NCBI GenBank assembly: GCA_949290735.1
Contig: CASESV010000005.1
Location: 1-46,815, forward strand
Direction: 5' to 3'
From: an uncultured Mycoplasmataceae bacterium
GTDB taxonomy: Bacteria; Bacillota_I; Bacilli_A; Mycoplasmatales; Mycoplasmoidaceae
Length of the DNA stretch: 46,815 nt
Shown: one piece after another, positions 1 to 9,837 of the stretch
Layout of the letters: each line of letters starts with the position of its first letter
Numbering within the stretch: position 1 is the first letter of the stretch
Position numbers and translations under genes: made by a program
The notes under the pieces: model-generated
Databases searched by the model: none
What the model was told of the DNA's origin: nothing
What the model saw: the letters and a program-made list of their open reading frames with translations, nothing else

Positions 1-18
1 AATATTATTCCTTCTCAT
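1..18 (-). CDS. Start of an unidentified gene running off the left edge
   Basis: On the - strand an ATG at 18-16 is preceded by a strong Shine-Dalgarno sequence (GGGAGG, complement of 23-29) at normal spacing, and the frame stays open to the window edge as MRRNNI. Only six codons are present, so no function can be given. The basic start resembles the MRKNN start of the giant surface protein at 19856-25702 and may be the beginning of a signal peptide, but that is weak inference. It is divergent from ruvA. Confidence 0.45.
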
Positions 19-182
19 TTTACCTCCCTACTTAATTGTAGGTGAGGGGTGGGGAATTACCATTAGTAGAACTGGGGAATTAATATTAGCGCCAACATTC
101 TTAAAATAGCAAATAAATAAAATAATTGGTAATTTTTTATTAAAAATGGTTAGTAATTTAATGAAAGAAAAGGAGTAGTTAT
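19..182. other. Divergent intergenic region before ruvA
   Basis: This is a non-coding gap between the left-edge gene and ruvA. It is unusually G-rich for this genome around 38-80 and holds a 10-base direct repeat, TGGGGAATTA, at 50-59 and 73-82. The ruvA Shine-Dalgarno AGGAG lies at 171-175. No terminator was recognised. Confidence 0.4.
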
Positions 183-773
183 ATGATTAGTCATCTTTAT
201 GGAAAAATTTGTTATGTAAATAAAAATTACATAATATTAGACATTAATGGAATTGGATATAAATTAAACATTAAAGGTCTTAACCAAGAGTATAATGGAA
301 CATATAAGAGGTTTTTTATTCATACAATTATAAAAAATGACTTAAAAAATAATTTAAATGTTGAATATTATGCGTTTAATAGTCCAATTGAAAAATCATT
401 ATTTTCAGATCTACTAAACATTAGTGGTATTGGAGTTATAATAGCAACCAATATAATTGAATACGGTTACAAAACAGTTATTGAATTTATTGTTAGTGAA
501 GACATTGATTCTTTAAAACTAATTAAAGGAGTAAATGATAAAATTGCAAGACAAATCATTGCTAATTTGTATAATCAGTATCAATCAATAAGTGATGTTT
601 ATTCAAAATCTAAAAATGAAAATAATGAATTAATAAAAGCTTTAAAGAATCTAGGTTATTCAGATAATGATATAAACTATGCAATAAGAAACATGAACAG
701 TGATTTAGATATAGATGAAAAAATAGGACAATCAATTAGATTGATTGCAATAAATAATGAATCAAAATATTAG
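183..773 (+). CDS. ruvA: Holliday junction branch migration protein RuvA
   Basis: RuvA binds four-way DNA junctions and recruits the RuvB motor during recombination and fork repair. The 196-residue protein has the usual family length and order: an N-terminal OB-like domain (about residues 1-65), then two helix-hairpin-helix segments (LLNISGIGVIIA near 78-90 and LIKGVNDKIARQI near 112-125), then a C-terminal helical domain that contacts RuvB. The start is set by AGGAG a few bases upstream. Its 3' end overlaps ruvB by 17 bases, so translation is probably coupled. The next genes, ruvB and an ABC transporter, follow without a gap, so the four + strand genes look co-transcribed. RuvA is divergent in sequence but convincing in context. 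Confidence 0.93.
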   Translation: MISHLYGKICYVNKNYIILDINGIGYKLNIKGLNQEYNGTYKRFFIHTIIKNDLKNNLNVEYYAFNSPIEKSLFSDLLNISGIGVIIATNIIEYGYKTVIEFIVSEDIDSLKLIKGVNDKIARQIIANLYNQYQSISDVYSKSKNENNELIKALKNLGYSDNDINYAIRNMNSDLDIDEKIGQSIRLIAINNESKY

Positions 774-1683
774 ACCATTAAGCCTCGATGAATTTGTTGG
801 AAAAAAAGATATCAAGGAAAATATAAATATATTTGTTGAATCTGCTAAGAAAAGAAATGAATGTCTTGATCATGTTTTATTATTTGGTAGTGCAGGATTA
901 GGTAAAACTACTTTTGCAAATATAATTGCAAATTTATTTAACAAGAAATTAAAAATAATTCAAGGCACTCAGCTTAAACGAAATATCGATTTGATAAATC
1001 TAGTTTCATTAGTAAATGCAAATGACATTATTTTTATTGATGAAATCCATGCTATTAGCCAAGAATGTATTGAAACACTTTATTCTGTTTTAGAAGATTT
1101 TTGTATTGATATTAAAATTGGAGTTGATAACAACCAAAAAATCACAAGAGTTAAAATACCAAAATTTACATTAATAGGAGCAACCACTAATATTGATAAA
1201 TTACCTAAATCATTAGAAGAAAGATTTCCAATATTTTTCTTTTTTGATTCTTATAATGACAATGAAATAAAAGATTTATTAAGAAGAACAAGCAACATTT
1301 TCGAAACTGAATTGTCTGAAGAAGAATTAATTTTAATAACTGAACATTGTAAAGGAGTCCCAAGAATAGCAAATAATTTATTAAAAAGAATAGTAGATTA
1401 CAGATTAATTAATTCCAATATTTCTATAAAAAATATAATAAAAAAACTAGGTATATATGCTAAAGGCTTAACAGACTTAGATATTAAATATTTAAAAGCT
1501 TTATTATATAGTGATGATTACATAGGTTTAAAAACAATCTCATCTATAATTAATACAAGTTCAGATATTATTGAAAATAAAATTGAACCATACTTATTAA
1601 AATTGGAATTAATTAAAAAAACAAATAGAGGAAGGATGATCACTAAAAAAGGTGTGGATTATTTAGAATATGAAAATAACTAA
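757..1683 (+). CDS. ruvB: Holliday junction branch migration ATPase RuvB
   Basis: RuvB is the hexameric AAA+ motor that drives branch migration on RuvA-bound junctions. The 308-residue protein shows Walker A (GSAGLGKTT, near 45-53), Walker B with the family-typical DEIH (FIDEIHAI, near 94-101), sensor 1 (LIGATTN, near 136) and the C-terminal winged-helix region ending KKGVDYL. It starts inside the 3' end of ruvA, and its last 14 bases overlap the next gene, a tight coupled arrangement. All ATPase motifs are intact. No RuvC is seen here; mollicutes generally lack RuvC. Confidence 0.95.
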   Translation: MNQNIRPLSLDEFVGKKDIKENINIFVESAKKRNECLDHVLLFGSAGLGKTTFANIIANLFNKKLKIIQGTQLKRNIDLINLVSLVNANDIIFIDEIHAISQECIETLYSVLEDFCIDIKIGVDNNQKITRVKIPKFTLIGATTNIDKLPKSLEERFPIFFFFDSYNDNEIKDLLRRTSNIFETELSEEELILITEHCKGVPRIANNLLKRIVDYRLINSNISIKNIIKKLGIYAKGLTDLDIKYLKALLYSDDYIGLKTISSIINTSSDIIENKIEPYLLKLELIKKTNRGRMITKKGVDYLEYENN

Positions 1684-3598
1684 TCAAATTAATACTAATG
1701 ATTGTGGTATATCTGTGATATCATCTTTATTTAATCATTATTATAAGAAAGATTTAAATAAATCAGAATTATTAAATAAAACAAAAATTACTGACAAAGG
1801 AATAAGTCTAAACGAATTAGAAGTAATTGGATCAAAATATGGATTAATGCTAGAATCATATGAAGCAAACATTCAAGAAATATATAAATTAAAAAATAAA
1901 AAGATATTTGTAACCATCATCAAAAATAATGATTATCTACATTATGTAATTTGCCAAAAAATAAGCAATAAAACAATAAAAATATTTTGTTCAATAAATG
2001 GTGAATATGAAATTACTATAGATCACTTTGATAAAATCTGAACTAACATTTTTATTGATGTTTCCAAAACTTTTTTTGATAATAAATTATCAACTAATTG
2101 AAAACAAAAAATATCTCTATTGGATTATAAATTTTTATTGTTTTCAAATGTTATCAATATTTTATTATTAGTTGTAAGTTTTTTCGCAGCAACATTTTTT
2201 CAAAATATTATGAAACATGTTATACAAAATCAAACTATTACTAATTTAACAACTATTGCAATAATATACGCAATAATATTTATTTTAGAAGCATTTATAA
2301 ATTTCTTTAATGCAAATTGATACTTCTCTAAAAATACACTTATCTACACTAAATTACATAAAAAAACTATTGATAAACTATTAAATAAAAATGATTATTT
2401 TTATACTAAAGTCAATTGATCAAATATTGTTAATTTTGATGAACACATATCGAAAATTTCTAGTTTTTATACAATCAAATTAAATAAATTAGTGGTGGAC
2501 TTTTTAACTATTATTGCGACTGCAATTTACATTTCTACTATTAATTTTAATTTAATTTTAATTATTGTATTTGTTATATCATTAAACTTATTAATTGAGC
2601 TATTTAAAACAAAATGAGTTAAACAAACAAGTGTTACAACACAAAATAAAAATAACAATTATTTTAATTCATTATTAAATTTTCTTAATTTTAATAAATT
2701 AAATAAAATGCATGATTATAGAAATGAATTAATTGATAATTTAGATAGTAATTTTTACAAATTAAAGCAACAAAATATTTCAAATAATAGAACCATATCT
2801 ATATATAATTTTATAGAAAACATAATAACAAGTATGAGTTATTTACTTATTGTTATTTTCACAGTTAAATTAACAATTGAAAATACTATGAATATAAGTA
2901 CTATTGCATTAGTTATTAGTTTGATGCAAATGAATATTAGAAGTTCAAAATCTGTAGTCACTATCTTAAATGAATATTATAGTTTAAAAATTAATAAAGA
3001 AATCATTTTAGCAATATGAAATACAGAAAATAATATCAACAAAAACGGATTAGAATTAAATAATGTTGAACATATTGCAACTGAAAAGTATTTAATTTAT
3101 AATGATACATTTTTGTGTGGAAAAAGCGGTTCTGGTAAGACAACACTACTAAAACAAATTGCTAGAATAAAAAAATGTAATTTAAATGAAATATGAATAA
3201 ATAATTTAGATGTTAATTTCTATGATAGTAAAACAATAGAAAATAATATATTTTATCTTTCAGATAGTTCATATTATTCTGAACAAATACTTATTAAGTT
3301 ATTAATGGGAAAATATAATAATGAAGTTAAAGAAATAATAAATTACATGAATTTAAAATCAATTAATGAGAATGAATTATCAACTGGTCAAAAGCAAGCT
3401 CTTGCATTTATTTGTTTATTAAATTTTGAAAATAAAATAATTCTTTTAGATGAAGTTCTTAATAATGTTGATATCGAGTTAAAACATTATTTATTATCAA
3501 TTATTAAACCATTAATTGTTAAAAACAATTTTATCGTAATTATAGATCATCAAAATTTAAAAGATTATTTTAGTAATATGGTGGTGATAAATGAATAA
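1670..3598 (+). CDS. C39-peptidase ABC transporter (peptide exporter/maturase)
   Basis: A 642-residue single-chain exporter, read with TGA as Trp. It has an N-terminal C39 cysteine peptidase domain (residues 1-125; Cys12 in NTNDCG, His91 in LHYVI), a membrane domain with several hydrophobic spans (about 150-440) and a C-terminal ABC ATPase: Walker A GKSGSGKT at 484-491, signature LSTGQ at 570-574, Walker B LLDE ending 594-595, H-loop His627. Family members cut a double-glycine leader from a peptide and export it. The third catalytic residue, usually Asp in a DPA-like motif, appears replaced (SIN near 108-110), so peptidase activity is uncertain. The ATPase looks intact. The gene overlaps ruvB by 14 bases and the next small membrane gene by 8. 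No double-glycine peptide gene was found in the window. Confidence 0.88.
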
Positions 3599-3950
3599 AA
3601 TTTGCAAAATTATTTTATGTTTCATAACAATATTTTCTATATTGGTTTTAACACTTATGTTTTTGTTAAAAATTGAAATTAGTAATGATTGTTTAATACT
3701 CAATGAACAAACTGTTACAAAACTTCTATTAAAGCCTGATACTTATAACAAAATTATAAATAATAACTGATTAAAAATATATAATAATAAATCAAAATTT
3801 AATATTTATATACAATATTTTGACTGATCATATGACTATAATCTAAGTATGTGATCAACCAATATTAGTATTGATAATAATGACCTATCAAATATTGAAA
3901 ACTTTAAAATAGTTGTTGGCTATCAAAATATATTTGGTATTAAATTATAA
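3591..3950 (+). CDS. Small membrane-anchored protein coupled to the C39 exporter
   Basis: A 119-residue unrecognised protein with one N-terminal hydrophobic segment (about residues 6-28) and an Asn/Tyr/Trp-rich soluble remainder. Three internal TGA codons are read as Trp. It starts 8 bases inside the exporter gene after a GGTGG stretch, so it is probably made by translational coupling. The topology would put the C-terminal part outside the cell. This position and shape would fit an accessory or adaptor of the exporter, or an immunity-type protein, but that is inference. There is no double-glycine leader, which argues against it being the exported peptide. Its stop overlaps the ptsI stop by 6 bases, convergently. 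Confidence 0.72.
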
Positions 3951-5631
3951 AATATGCTCTCTTTTTAATATTTCTATAACATCATTTTGGTCATCTGCCA
4001 TAATAACTTCATCAACAATTTTTTTCATTTTGTTTGAATCTGTTCTACTAATTAATTCTCTAGCTCTTAGTACAGATGAAGCTGACATTGAAAATTCATC
4101 TAAACCCATTCCAACTAATAAAGGAATAACATTAATGTCTCCTGCCATCTCTCCACACATCCCACATCATTTACCAGCTTTATGAGCACCTTCAATAGTC
4201 ATTTTTATTAATCTTAAAATAGATGGATTAAGTGGTTTATATAAGTAAGATACTTTTTCGTTCATTCTATCACAAGCCATAGTATATTGCATCAAATCAT
4301 TAGTCCCTATTGATACAAAATCAGCATATTTGCAAAAGATTTCTGCATGAACTGCGGTTGATGGTATTTCTACCATCATACCAACTTCTATTTTGTCTGA
4401 AATTTTAGGATTAATCTTTTTTAAATTATTGTATTCTTCGTCAAAAATTTTCTTACATTGTTTACATTGGAAACATAATTCCTAATGAACCAAACTCAGA
4501 AGCTCTAATCAATGCTCTTAATTGAGTTCTAAAAATATCGGTTTGATCCAAACATAATCTAACAGCTCTATATCCTAAAAATGGATTTTCTTCTTCTGGG
4601 AATTTAAAATAATCTAATGTTTTATCTCCTCCAATGTCAAGCGTTCTAATAATCACTTGTTTTCCACTCATTCCTTCAAGAACTTTTTTATAAGCTTCGT
4701 ATTGTTCATCTTCTGAAGGTCAATTTAATTTCCCCATATATAAAAACTCTGATCTAAATAAACCAATAGCATCAGCTGTTGATTTATGTGTGGATTCTAA
4801 ATCATCTGGGGATCCAATATTTGCTGCAATAACAACATTTTTACCATCACGAGTAATAGAAGGTTTATTTTTAAATGTTTCTCATAATGCTTTTAATTTT
4901 TCAAGTTCTTCTGCTTGTTTTTTAAATTCTTTAATTTCTTCATCAGAAGGATTTATTATAACATGTCCAGATTGTCCATTTATTGCTAAAATATCACCAT
5001 CTTTGACACTACTTGTTATATCTTTTAATCCCAATACAGCTGGAATCTCCATACTTCTTGCCATAATTGCTGAGTGAGAAGTTCTACCACCAATATCAGT
5101 TGCAAAACCTTTAACAAATTTTTTATTCAATTGCCCTGTTTCACTAGGGGTTAAATCAACTGCAACTATAATAGATTCTTCATTTATTGTAGCTAGATTA
5201 GGTCTTTCTAAACCTAAAGATATACCAATAATTCTTTCATAAACATCTTTAATATCAGCTGCTCTTTCTGACATATATGGATCGCCAATAGCTTTAAACA
5301 TTTGAATGTATTTTTCAGCAACATTATTTGCTGCATATGCAACACATACAGATTCATTTTTTATTAAATTTATAATTTCCTCTTTCATAGCTGGATCATT
5401 AGCTAATTGAATGTGTGCATCAAAAACCATCTTGTCATGATCAGATAAAGATGTTGCTACATTTTTTATATTTTCAATTTGAGAAATAGCTTGCTTAACA
5501 TAAATCTCATAGTTTTGAGCTTCTCTATCTGCATCATCTACTTTTTTAAATGATGTATCAAGTTCTAGAGGTTTTAAACAAAAAACTTTTGCAATAGCAA
5601 CTCCTCTTGATGCTCCAATACCTTTTTTCAT
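3945..5631 (-). pseudogene. ptsI: PTS enzyme I (PEP-protein phosphotransferase), frameshifted
   Basis: Enzyme I passes phosphate from phosphoenolpyruvate to HPr. From 5631 the frame encodes the HPr-binding and phospho-histidine domains (GGRTSHSAIMARS holds the active His) and the start of the PEP-binding barrel, ending at FPM followed by TAA at 4464-4462. The rest continues in another frame from about 4463 to 3945: [22 protein letters not shown], and the active-site Cys in KWCGMCGEMAGD, then GLDEFSMSA. Against the usual spacing between FPM and the GMMVE motif (about 31 residues in E. coli-type enzymes), roughly 7 residues are missing, as expected from a deletion of about 20 bases. The junction contains CAATGTAAA CAATGTAAG, a 9-base tandem repeat. 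Everything else is well conserved, so the lesion is recent or is a sequence error. It lies two bases after ptsH. Confidence 0.85.
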
Positions 5632-5633
5632 AA

Positions 5634-5897
5634 TTATATTACTTTACTTTCTGATAACTTTTGTTGAATTGCATCAATAGCTGCAGCTTCATCTGAACCA
5701 TTTGCTTCAATTTCAATCATATCACCATTTTTTACCCCAAGTGACATGATGGTAATTATAGACTTAGCATTAGCTGATTTACCATTTGATTTTAATTGAA
5801 TATCACTTGAGAATTTTGATGCTACTTGCACTAATTCAGAAGCTGGTCTAGCATGAAAACCCACTGGATCGATTACTTTTGCTTGAAAACTTTTCAT
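5634..5897 (-). CDS. ptsH: Phosphocarrier protein HPr
   Basis: HPr carries phosphate from enzyme I to the sugar-specific EII proteins. The 87-residue protein has the family length, the phospho-accepting His in GFHARPA (near residue 15) and the regulatory serine in the SIITIMSLG segment (near residue 46), the site for HPr kinase in Gram-positive relatives. A textbook AGGAGG lies 8 bases before the ATG. Only two bases separate it from ptsI, so the two form a classic ptsHI operon, with a -10 box at 5942-5937. HPr itself looks fully functional even though its partner ptsI is frameshifted in this sequence. Confidence 0.96.
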   Translation of the reverse strand: MKSFQAKVIDPVGFHARPASELVQVASKFSSDIQLKSNGKSANAKSIITIMSLGVKNGDMIEIEANGSDEAAAIDAIQQKLSESKVI

Positions 5898-5936
5898 AAC
5901 ATTCCTCCTATAAATTCAAGAAATTAATACATTTTA

Positions 5937-5942
5937 ATTATA
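5937..5942 (-). promoter_or_regulatory. -10 box for ptsHI
   Basis: TATAAT on the - strand, about 40 bases before the ptsH start. No good -35 is visible at 17 bases, which is common in mycoplasma promoters. The rest of the 173-base gap (5898-6070) shows nothing else. Confidence 0.45.
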
Positions 5943-6070
5943 TAACAAATAAGTTTTTATATTCTTATATAATAATCATTTTAATGTATGTAATTTTTAT
6001 GAAGAAAAATAAGGTATGTCTTACAACTACATATTTAAACAAAAAAATATTTAATTCATATTAATCTAAT

Positions 6071-7873
6071 TTAATCTTTTTTTATAGTTCTAACAATTAG
6101 TTCTATCTCATTATTATAGATTACTGGTATTCAAACCTTGGTTTTTTCTTTTGTATTAGTTTTATATAAAACAACTTGTTTATCATTAATAAATTTTGAA
6201 GATGATTTATCTGTAATTTCTTTTTCTGTTTTTTTATTCAAATTTATACCAATAATTGTTTGATAATCATATTCTTTAAAAGTAATAGCATCTTTAGAAT
6301 TATCTACAAACACAAAAAATAATCCATATTTATGTGAATTATTTGCGATAGACGTTATTTGCAAAAATAAATTACGATCGGAATGATAAATTACATCAAT
6401 ATTATTTATTATAATAAATCTAATTTTATAATTTCTTGAGTGATTTTTATTTAAATCATAAAAATTATTAATATTACATTTTTTAAATTCAATGTCTAAC
6501 TCATTTATATCTTGTTTTAAAATATTAAAAAATTCTTTGATTTTATTGAAATTAGAAATTTTTTGATTTATTCCAATATCTAATTTAATTAATGAATAAT
6601 CGTTATGTATTGGATTTAAATAATATGCTTTAATAAATTCTTTTTTATAATTAAAGCCTAATTGAGTAATTAATGCATTTAAATATCCATATAATATGTC
6701 TGAATTATTACTAGAAATAGCTAATGTAGAATTGATAAAAAAGTTTAATTTAAGAGGTTTATAATTATCGTCTAAACATATATTAAAATCACCATCATTT
6801 TTTATAATGGATATTAAATATTGATATAAAACTTCATTTATTTTTTTTATTTTTTTATCAAACCTTATTAAGATATTTTGTTCGCTAATAATAATTGAAA
6901 ATTTATTATCTCTATAAATATTATACAATTCTTGTTTTACTAAATTAAATTTGTCGATTGAATCATTATCTAATTCAATATTAATATTAAAATATAATGA
7001 ATTTTCTGTCATTTTTGATTTAACTATATTAATATTATTTTCTTTAATAAATTTATTAAATAAATCATATATATTTTTTTTATCGATTATATAATCCTTA
7101 TACTGCTCAATTTCACAAATTAATTCTTGTTTATAATTATCAAGCATAAATCCCTTTTCTCTAATATCGTCATTAATATTATTAGTTGATAATTCTTGAT
7201 TTTTAGATACTTCTATTTCTTTTTTTTCTAATTGGTTATTAAGATCAAATTGATGAGTTTCATGTTCTTTTTGTCTAGATTTTTTTTTATTGAATAATGA
7301 ATGAAATTTATTTTTAATATTTAGTCAGTGACTTTTAAATAATATGAAATATAAGATAAAGATTAAAATTATTCCAAGAATAATCATAAATATTCCAGGA
7401 ACTGTTGATAATATTGCACCAATAAATCCACCATCTACATAGTCATTAAAACCAAAAATAAAATATTTATTATAATTTAACATTTGATGATAAAAAATTT
7501 CATTAGTATAGTATGTAACACTAGTTGCTTTTTCATTAAATAAAATTAAATTAATTCCACCAAGTACTAAACTTATAAAACATGTTGTTAATAAACAAAA
7601 TAAAAACATTCTTTTCGATGTTATGGGTTTTATTTTTAATTTAAATAACTTGACAATAAAAAAACTAAATAAATATAAATATAAAAAATATTTGGAATAT
7701 CCAAAAGCAAACTCAAAAACAAAACTATCAATAGTTTGGCCTACATATGGAACTCGAATAACTGATAATAACAAAATAAATAAAATAAAACAATATAAGA
7801 CATTAAAAAATAATGTTTTATTTAATTTTGTTTTTTGTTTTTCTTGAGTGTTAATATTATTCGCTTCTTGCAT
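6071..7873 (-). CDS. FtsK/SpoIIIE-like membrane protein with degenerate ATPase
   Basis: A 600-residue protein with about four hydrophobic spans in the first 190 residues, including the SpoIIIE-like segment VPYVGQTIDSFVFEFAFGYSK, then a charged linker, then a region that follows the FtsK alpha/beta motor fold (the segment FIIINNIDVIYHSDRNLFLQ sits where FtsK has its Walker B). Where FtsK has the Walker A loop GxxGSGKS this protein reads AISSNNSD, and the Walker B acidic pair is replaced by NN. It should therefore not hydrolyse ATP. The ATG at 7873 is preferred because AAAGGA lies 8 bases upstream; an in-frame ATG at 7897 has no such signal. It overlaps the RNase J-like gene by 17 bases. It could be a structural partner of a true FtsK or a decayed duplicate; the frame is fully open. 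Confidence 0.68.
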
Positions 7874-9569
7874 TATCTTCATCCTTTGTGTCAACAATTG
7901 TTGGTAACACTATAGGACGTTTATGCATATGTTTATCAAATAATTTTGTTACTGCTTTTTTAATTGAAATTTTTGTTTCTTTAAAATCTATTGTGTCTTT
8001 TGATTTATATACAAAATAAGAATAAATATTTTTATTAATTTCTTGTTTTATTTCTTCAAATATTTTCATAGATATTGGATCATTATGGTTAAATACTCCA
8101 TAATCAAATAAATTGATTTCTGAAATAATTTCACAATTAGGATTAACAATTAAACTAATGCATAATGCACCATTTTCAGTCATTTGATTTCTTTCATATA
8201 GTACAGAATCACTAATATCTGTAGAACCATAAGCACTCATCTGTACTATTTCACAAGGAATAGTATTTTTTGTTGAAATTAATTCACCATTTTGAAATTC
8301 TGCTACTTGGCCATTTTCTAAAATAATAACTTGATCTTTTCTTAATCAAGTTTCATTAATAACATTTTGATACTGAACAAATGATTTATATAATCCCCCA
8401 ACTGGAATAATATATTTTGGTTGAATTAAACTTGCTGTAAACTTATGATCTTCATTAGATGGTTCTAATGGAAGAATTGTTTTTGGACTAACAACTGTTT
8501 TAATATCTAAAATTGAAATGCTATCAAGCAATTTACTTGCATGTCCTTCATATCCAGCAATTAATTTTGTACCTAAAACAAAAGTATCAGTTGGTTCAAA
8601 TTTAAGTAATTCATCTTCTCCATCAATAATCTTATGAATTCTAGAAAATAATTTTTCAGGTTCGCCTGTAATGACAATAATTGCATTTGGTGAATTATTT
8701 AGTTCACCTAATGGAATAGATAATAAACCCTTTGTATTAAATAAACCTGCTTTAACAGTAGCTTGAAATGTATTTATAAATGATCTTGAATAAATAATAA
8801 AATTCTTTTGATATCTTTTAGCTGCTTGTGCAAGACTAAATACACTATATGCATCATGATCATGAATTGCTACAATAACTCTACCTGCTGTATTAGATAT
8901 TATATTATTATAAAATTCTTTATTATTATGCTGAGGAGAAGTAAAACCTAATGATTTATCAACTATACCTGTTTGAGTAATCATTAATATAACAGGTATC
9001 CCCTTTGTTATATCTCTAATATTAGCTAATTGACTATAAAAGGCTTTTGTTTGGTCGTTAGCCAAAATATAATTATCTAAAAATACAATACAACCATCAT
9101 TTGATTTAAAAACAAATCCTATTGATCCAGGAATGGAATTTGCAATCCTAAAGCTAACTACTAATTGGCCATTTGGTAAAATTAAATCTCTCATTGGATT
9201 AGCAATGATGTATTCAATATCATTTTTAGCATCATTATTTCTAAATTTAGTATTTAAATATGTATCAATAATTGTTTTAGCAACCTCATTTGTAATTATT
9301 GGAATATTGAAACCTAATTTTGCAAATAAAACATCTAATGCTCCAATATTTGACATATTTGCAGTACCTATAACTATACCTTGAATTCTTTCTCTATTAT
9401 TAACTAAATAACTTATGTCTGGAACTATTTTACTAACCCCGAATGATTCTGTTATTGGATTTTCAGAACCAAAATTTAAAATATAGATATCATCATTAAT
9501 TTCTAAAATATAACAATGCCTAGCTCTTTCATCAAGTCCACTAATAGCACAAAATTTTATATTTTGCAT
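7857..9569 (-). CDS. RNase J-family protein without the catalytic metal site
   Basis: A 570-residue protein with the RNase J architecture: split metallo-beta-lactamase core, beta-CASP insert and C-terminal domain. Recognisable RNase J landmarks are VPDISYLV, the SIPGSIG turn, and a C-terminal segment near IQPKYIIPVGGLYK. All expected metal ligands are replaced: HGHEDH is GTANMSN (residues 67-73), the His before SIP-SVG is Asn, the HTGD motif reads FLDN, and the late HGEYR motif reads GGLYK. In Firmicutes the RNase J2 subunit is likewise weakened and acts as a partner of RNase J1, so a structural role in RNA decay is plausible. It starts after GGGGGAG and overlaps the FtsK-like gene. An active RNase J presumably lies elsewhere. 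Confidence 0.8.
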
Positions 9570-9688
9570 AACTCCCCCTAATATGATATGGAATAACCTT
9601 ATAAAAATAAAATATTATTTTCATTTTTTAATTACCATTATTTTAAATCATTTTTTTCAAATATATAAATTATTTTTTTAAAATATTG

Positions 9689-9694
9689 TATAAT
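9689..9694 (+). promoter_or_regulatory. -10 box for tRNA-Gly
   Basis: TATAAT preceded by TG, 11 bases before the mature 5' end of tRNA-Gly. No convincing -35 was found. The rest of the gap 9570-9705 is AT-rich and featureless. Confidence 0.5.
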
Positions 9695-9705
9695 TTTCTT
9701 GTTAT

Positions 9706-9779
9706 GCAGGTGTAGTTCAATGGTAGAACGCAACCTTGCCAAGGTCGAGACGTGGGTTCGATTCCCATCACCTGCTCCA
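9706..9779 (+). tRNA. tRNA-Gly (anticodon GCC)
   Basis: A complete cloverleaf: acceptor GCAGGTG pairs with CACCTGC, the anticodon stem encloses the loop TTGCCAA with anticodon GCC, the T loop reads TTCGATT, and the 3' CCA is encoded. A terminator follows at once, so it is a single-gene transcript. Confidence 0.97.
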
Positions 9780-9786
9780 TATTAAA

Positions 9787-9816
9787 TAAAAAAACTCCAG
9801 TTGATGGAGTTTTTTG
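9787..9816. terminator. Bidirectional intrinsic terminator
   Basis: Stem AAAAACTCCA / TGGAGTTTTT with a 5-base loop, flanked by A and T runs on both sides. It serves tRNA-Gly on the + strand and the convergent acidic protein gene on the - strand. Confidence 0.85.
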
Positions 9817-9837
9817 CTTTTTAATTAATTAGAATTA

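Noticed and set aside
3591-3950. Peptide substrate of the C39 exporter
   Set aside because: No double-glycine leader; it has a membrane span and is too long for a typical cargo peptide.
4380-4500. Programmed +1 frameshift in ptsI
   Set aside because: ptsI is not known to be recoded, and the missing 7 or so residues point to a deletion.
4790-5077. + strand reading frame opposite ptsI
   Set aside because: It mirrors strongly conserved enzyme I sequence on the other strand and has no ribosome-binding site.
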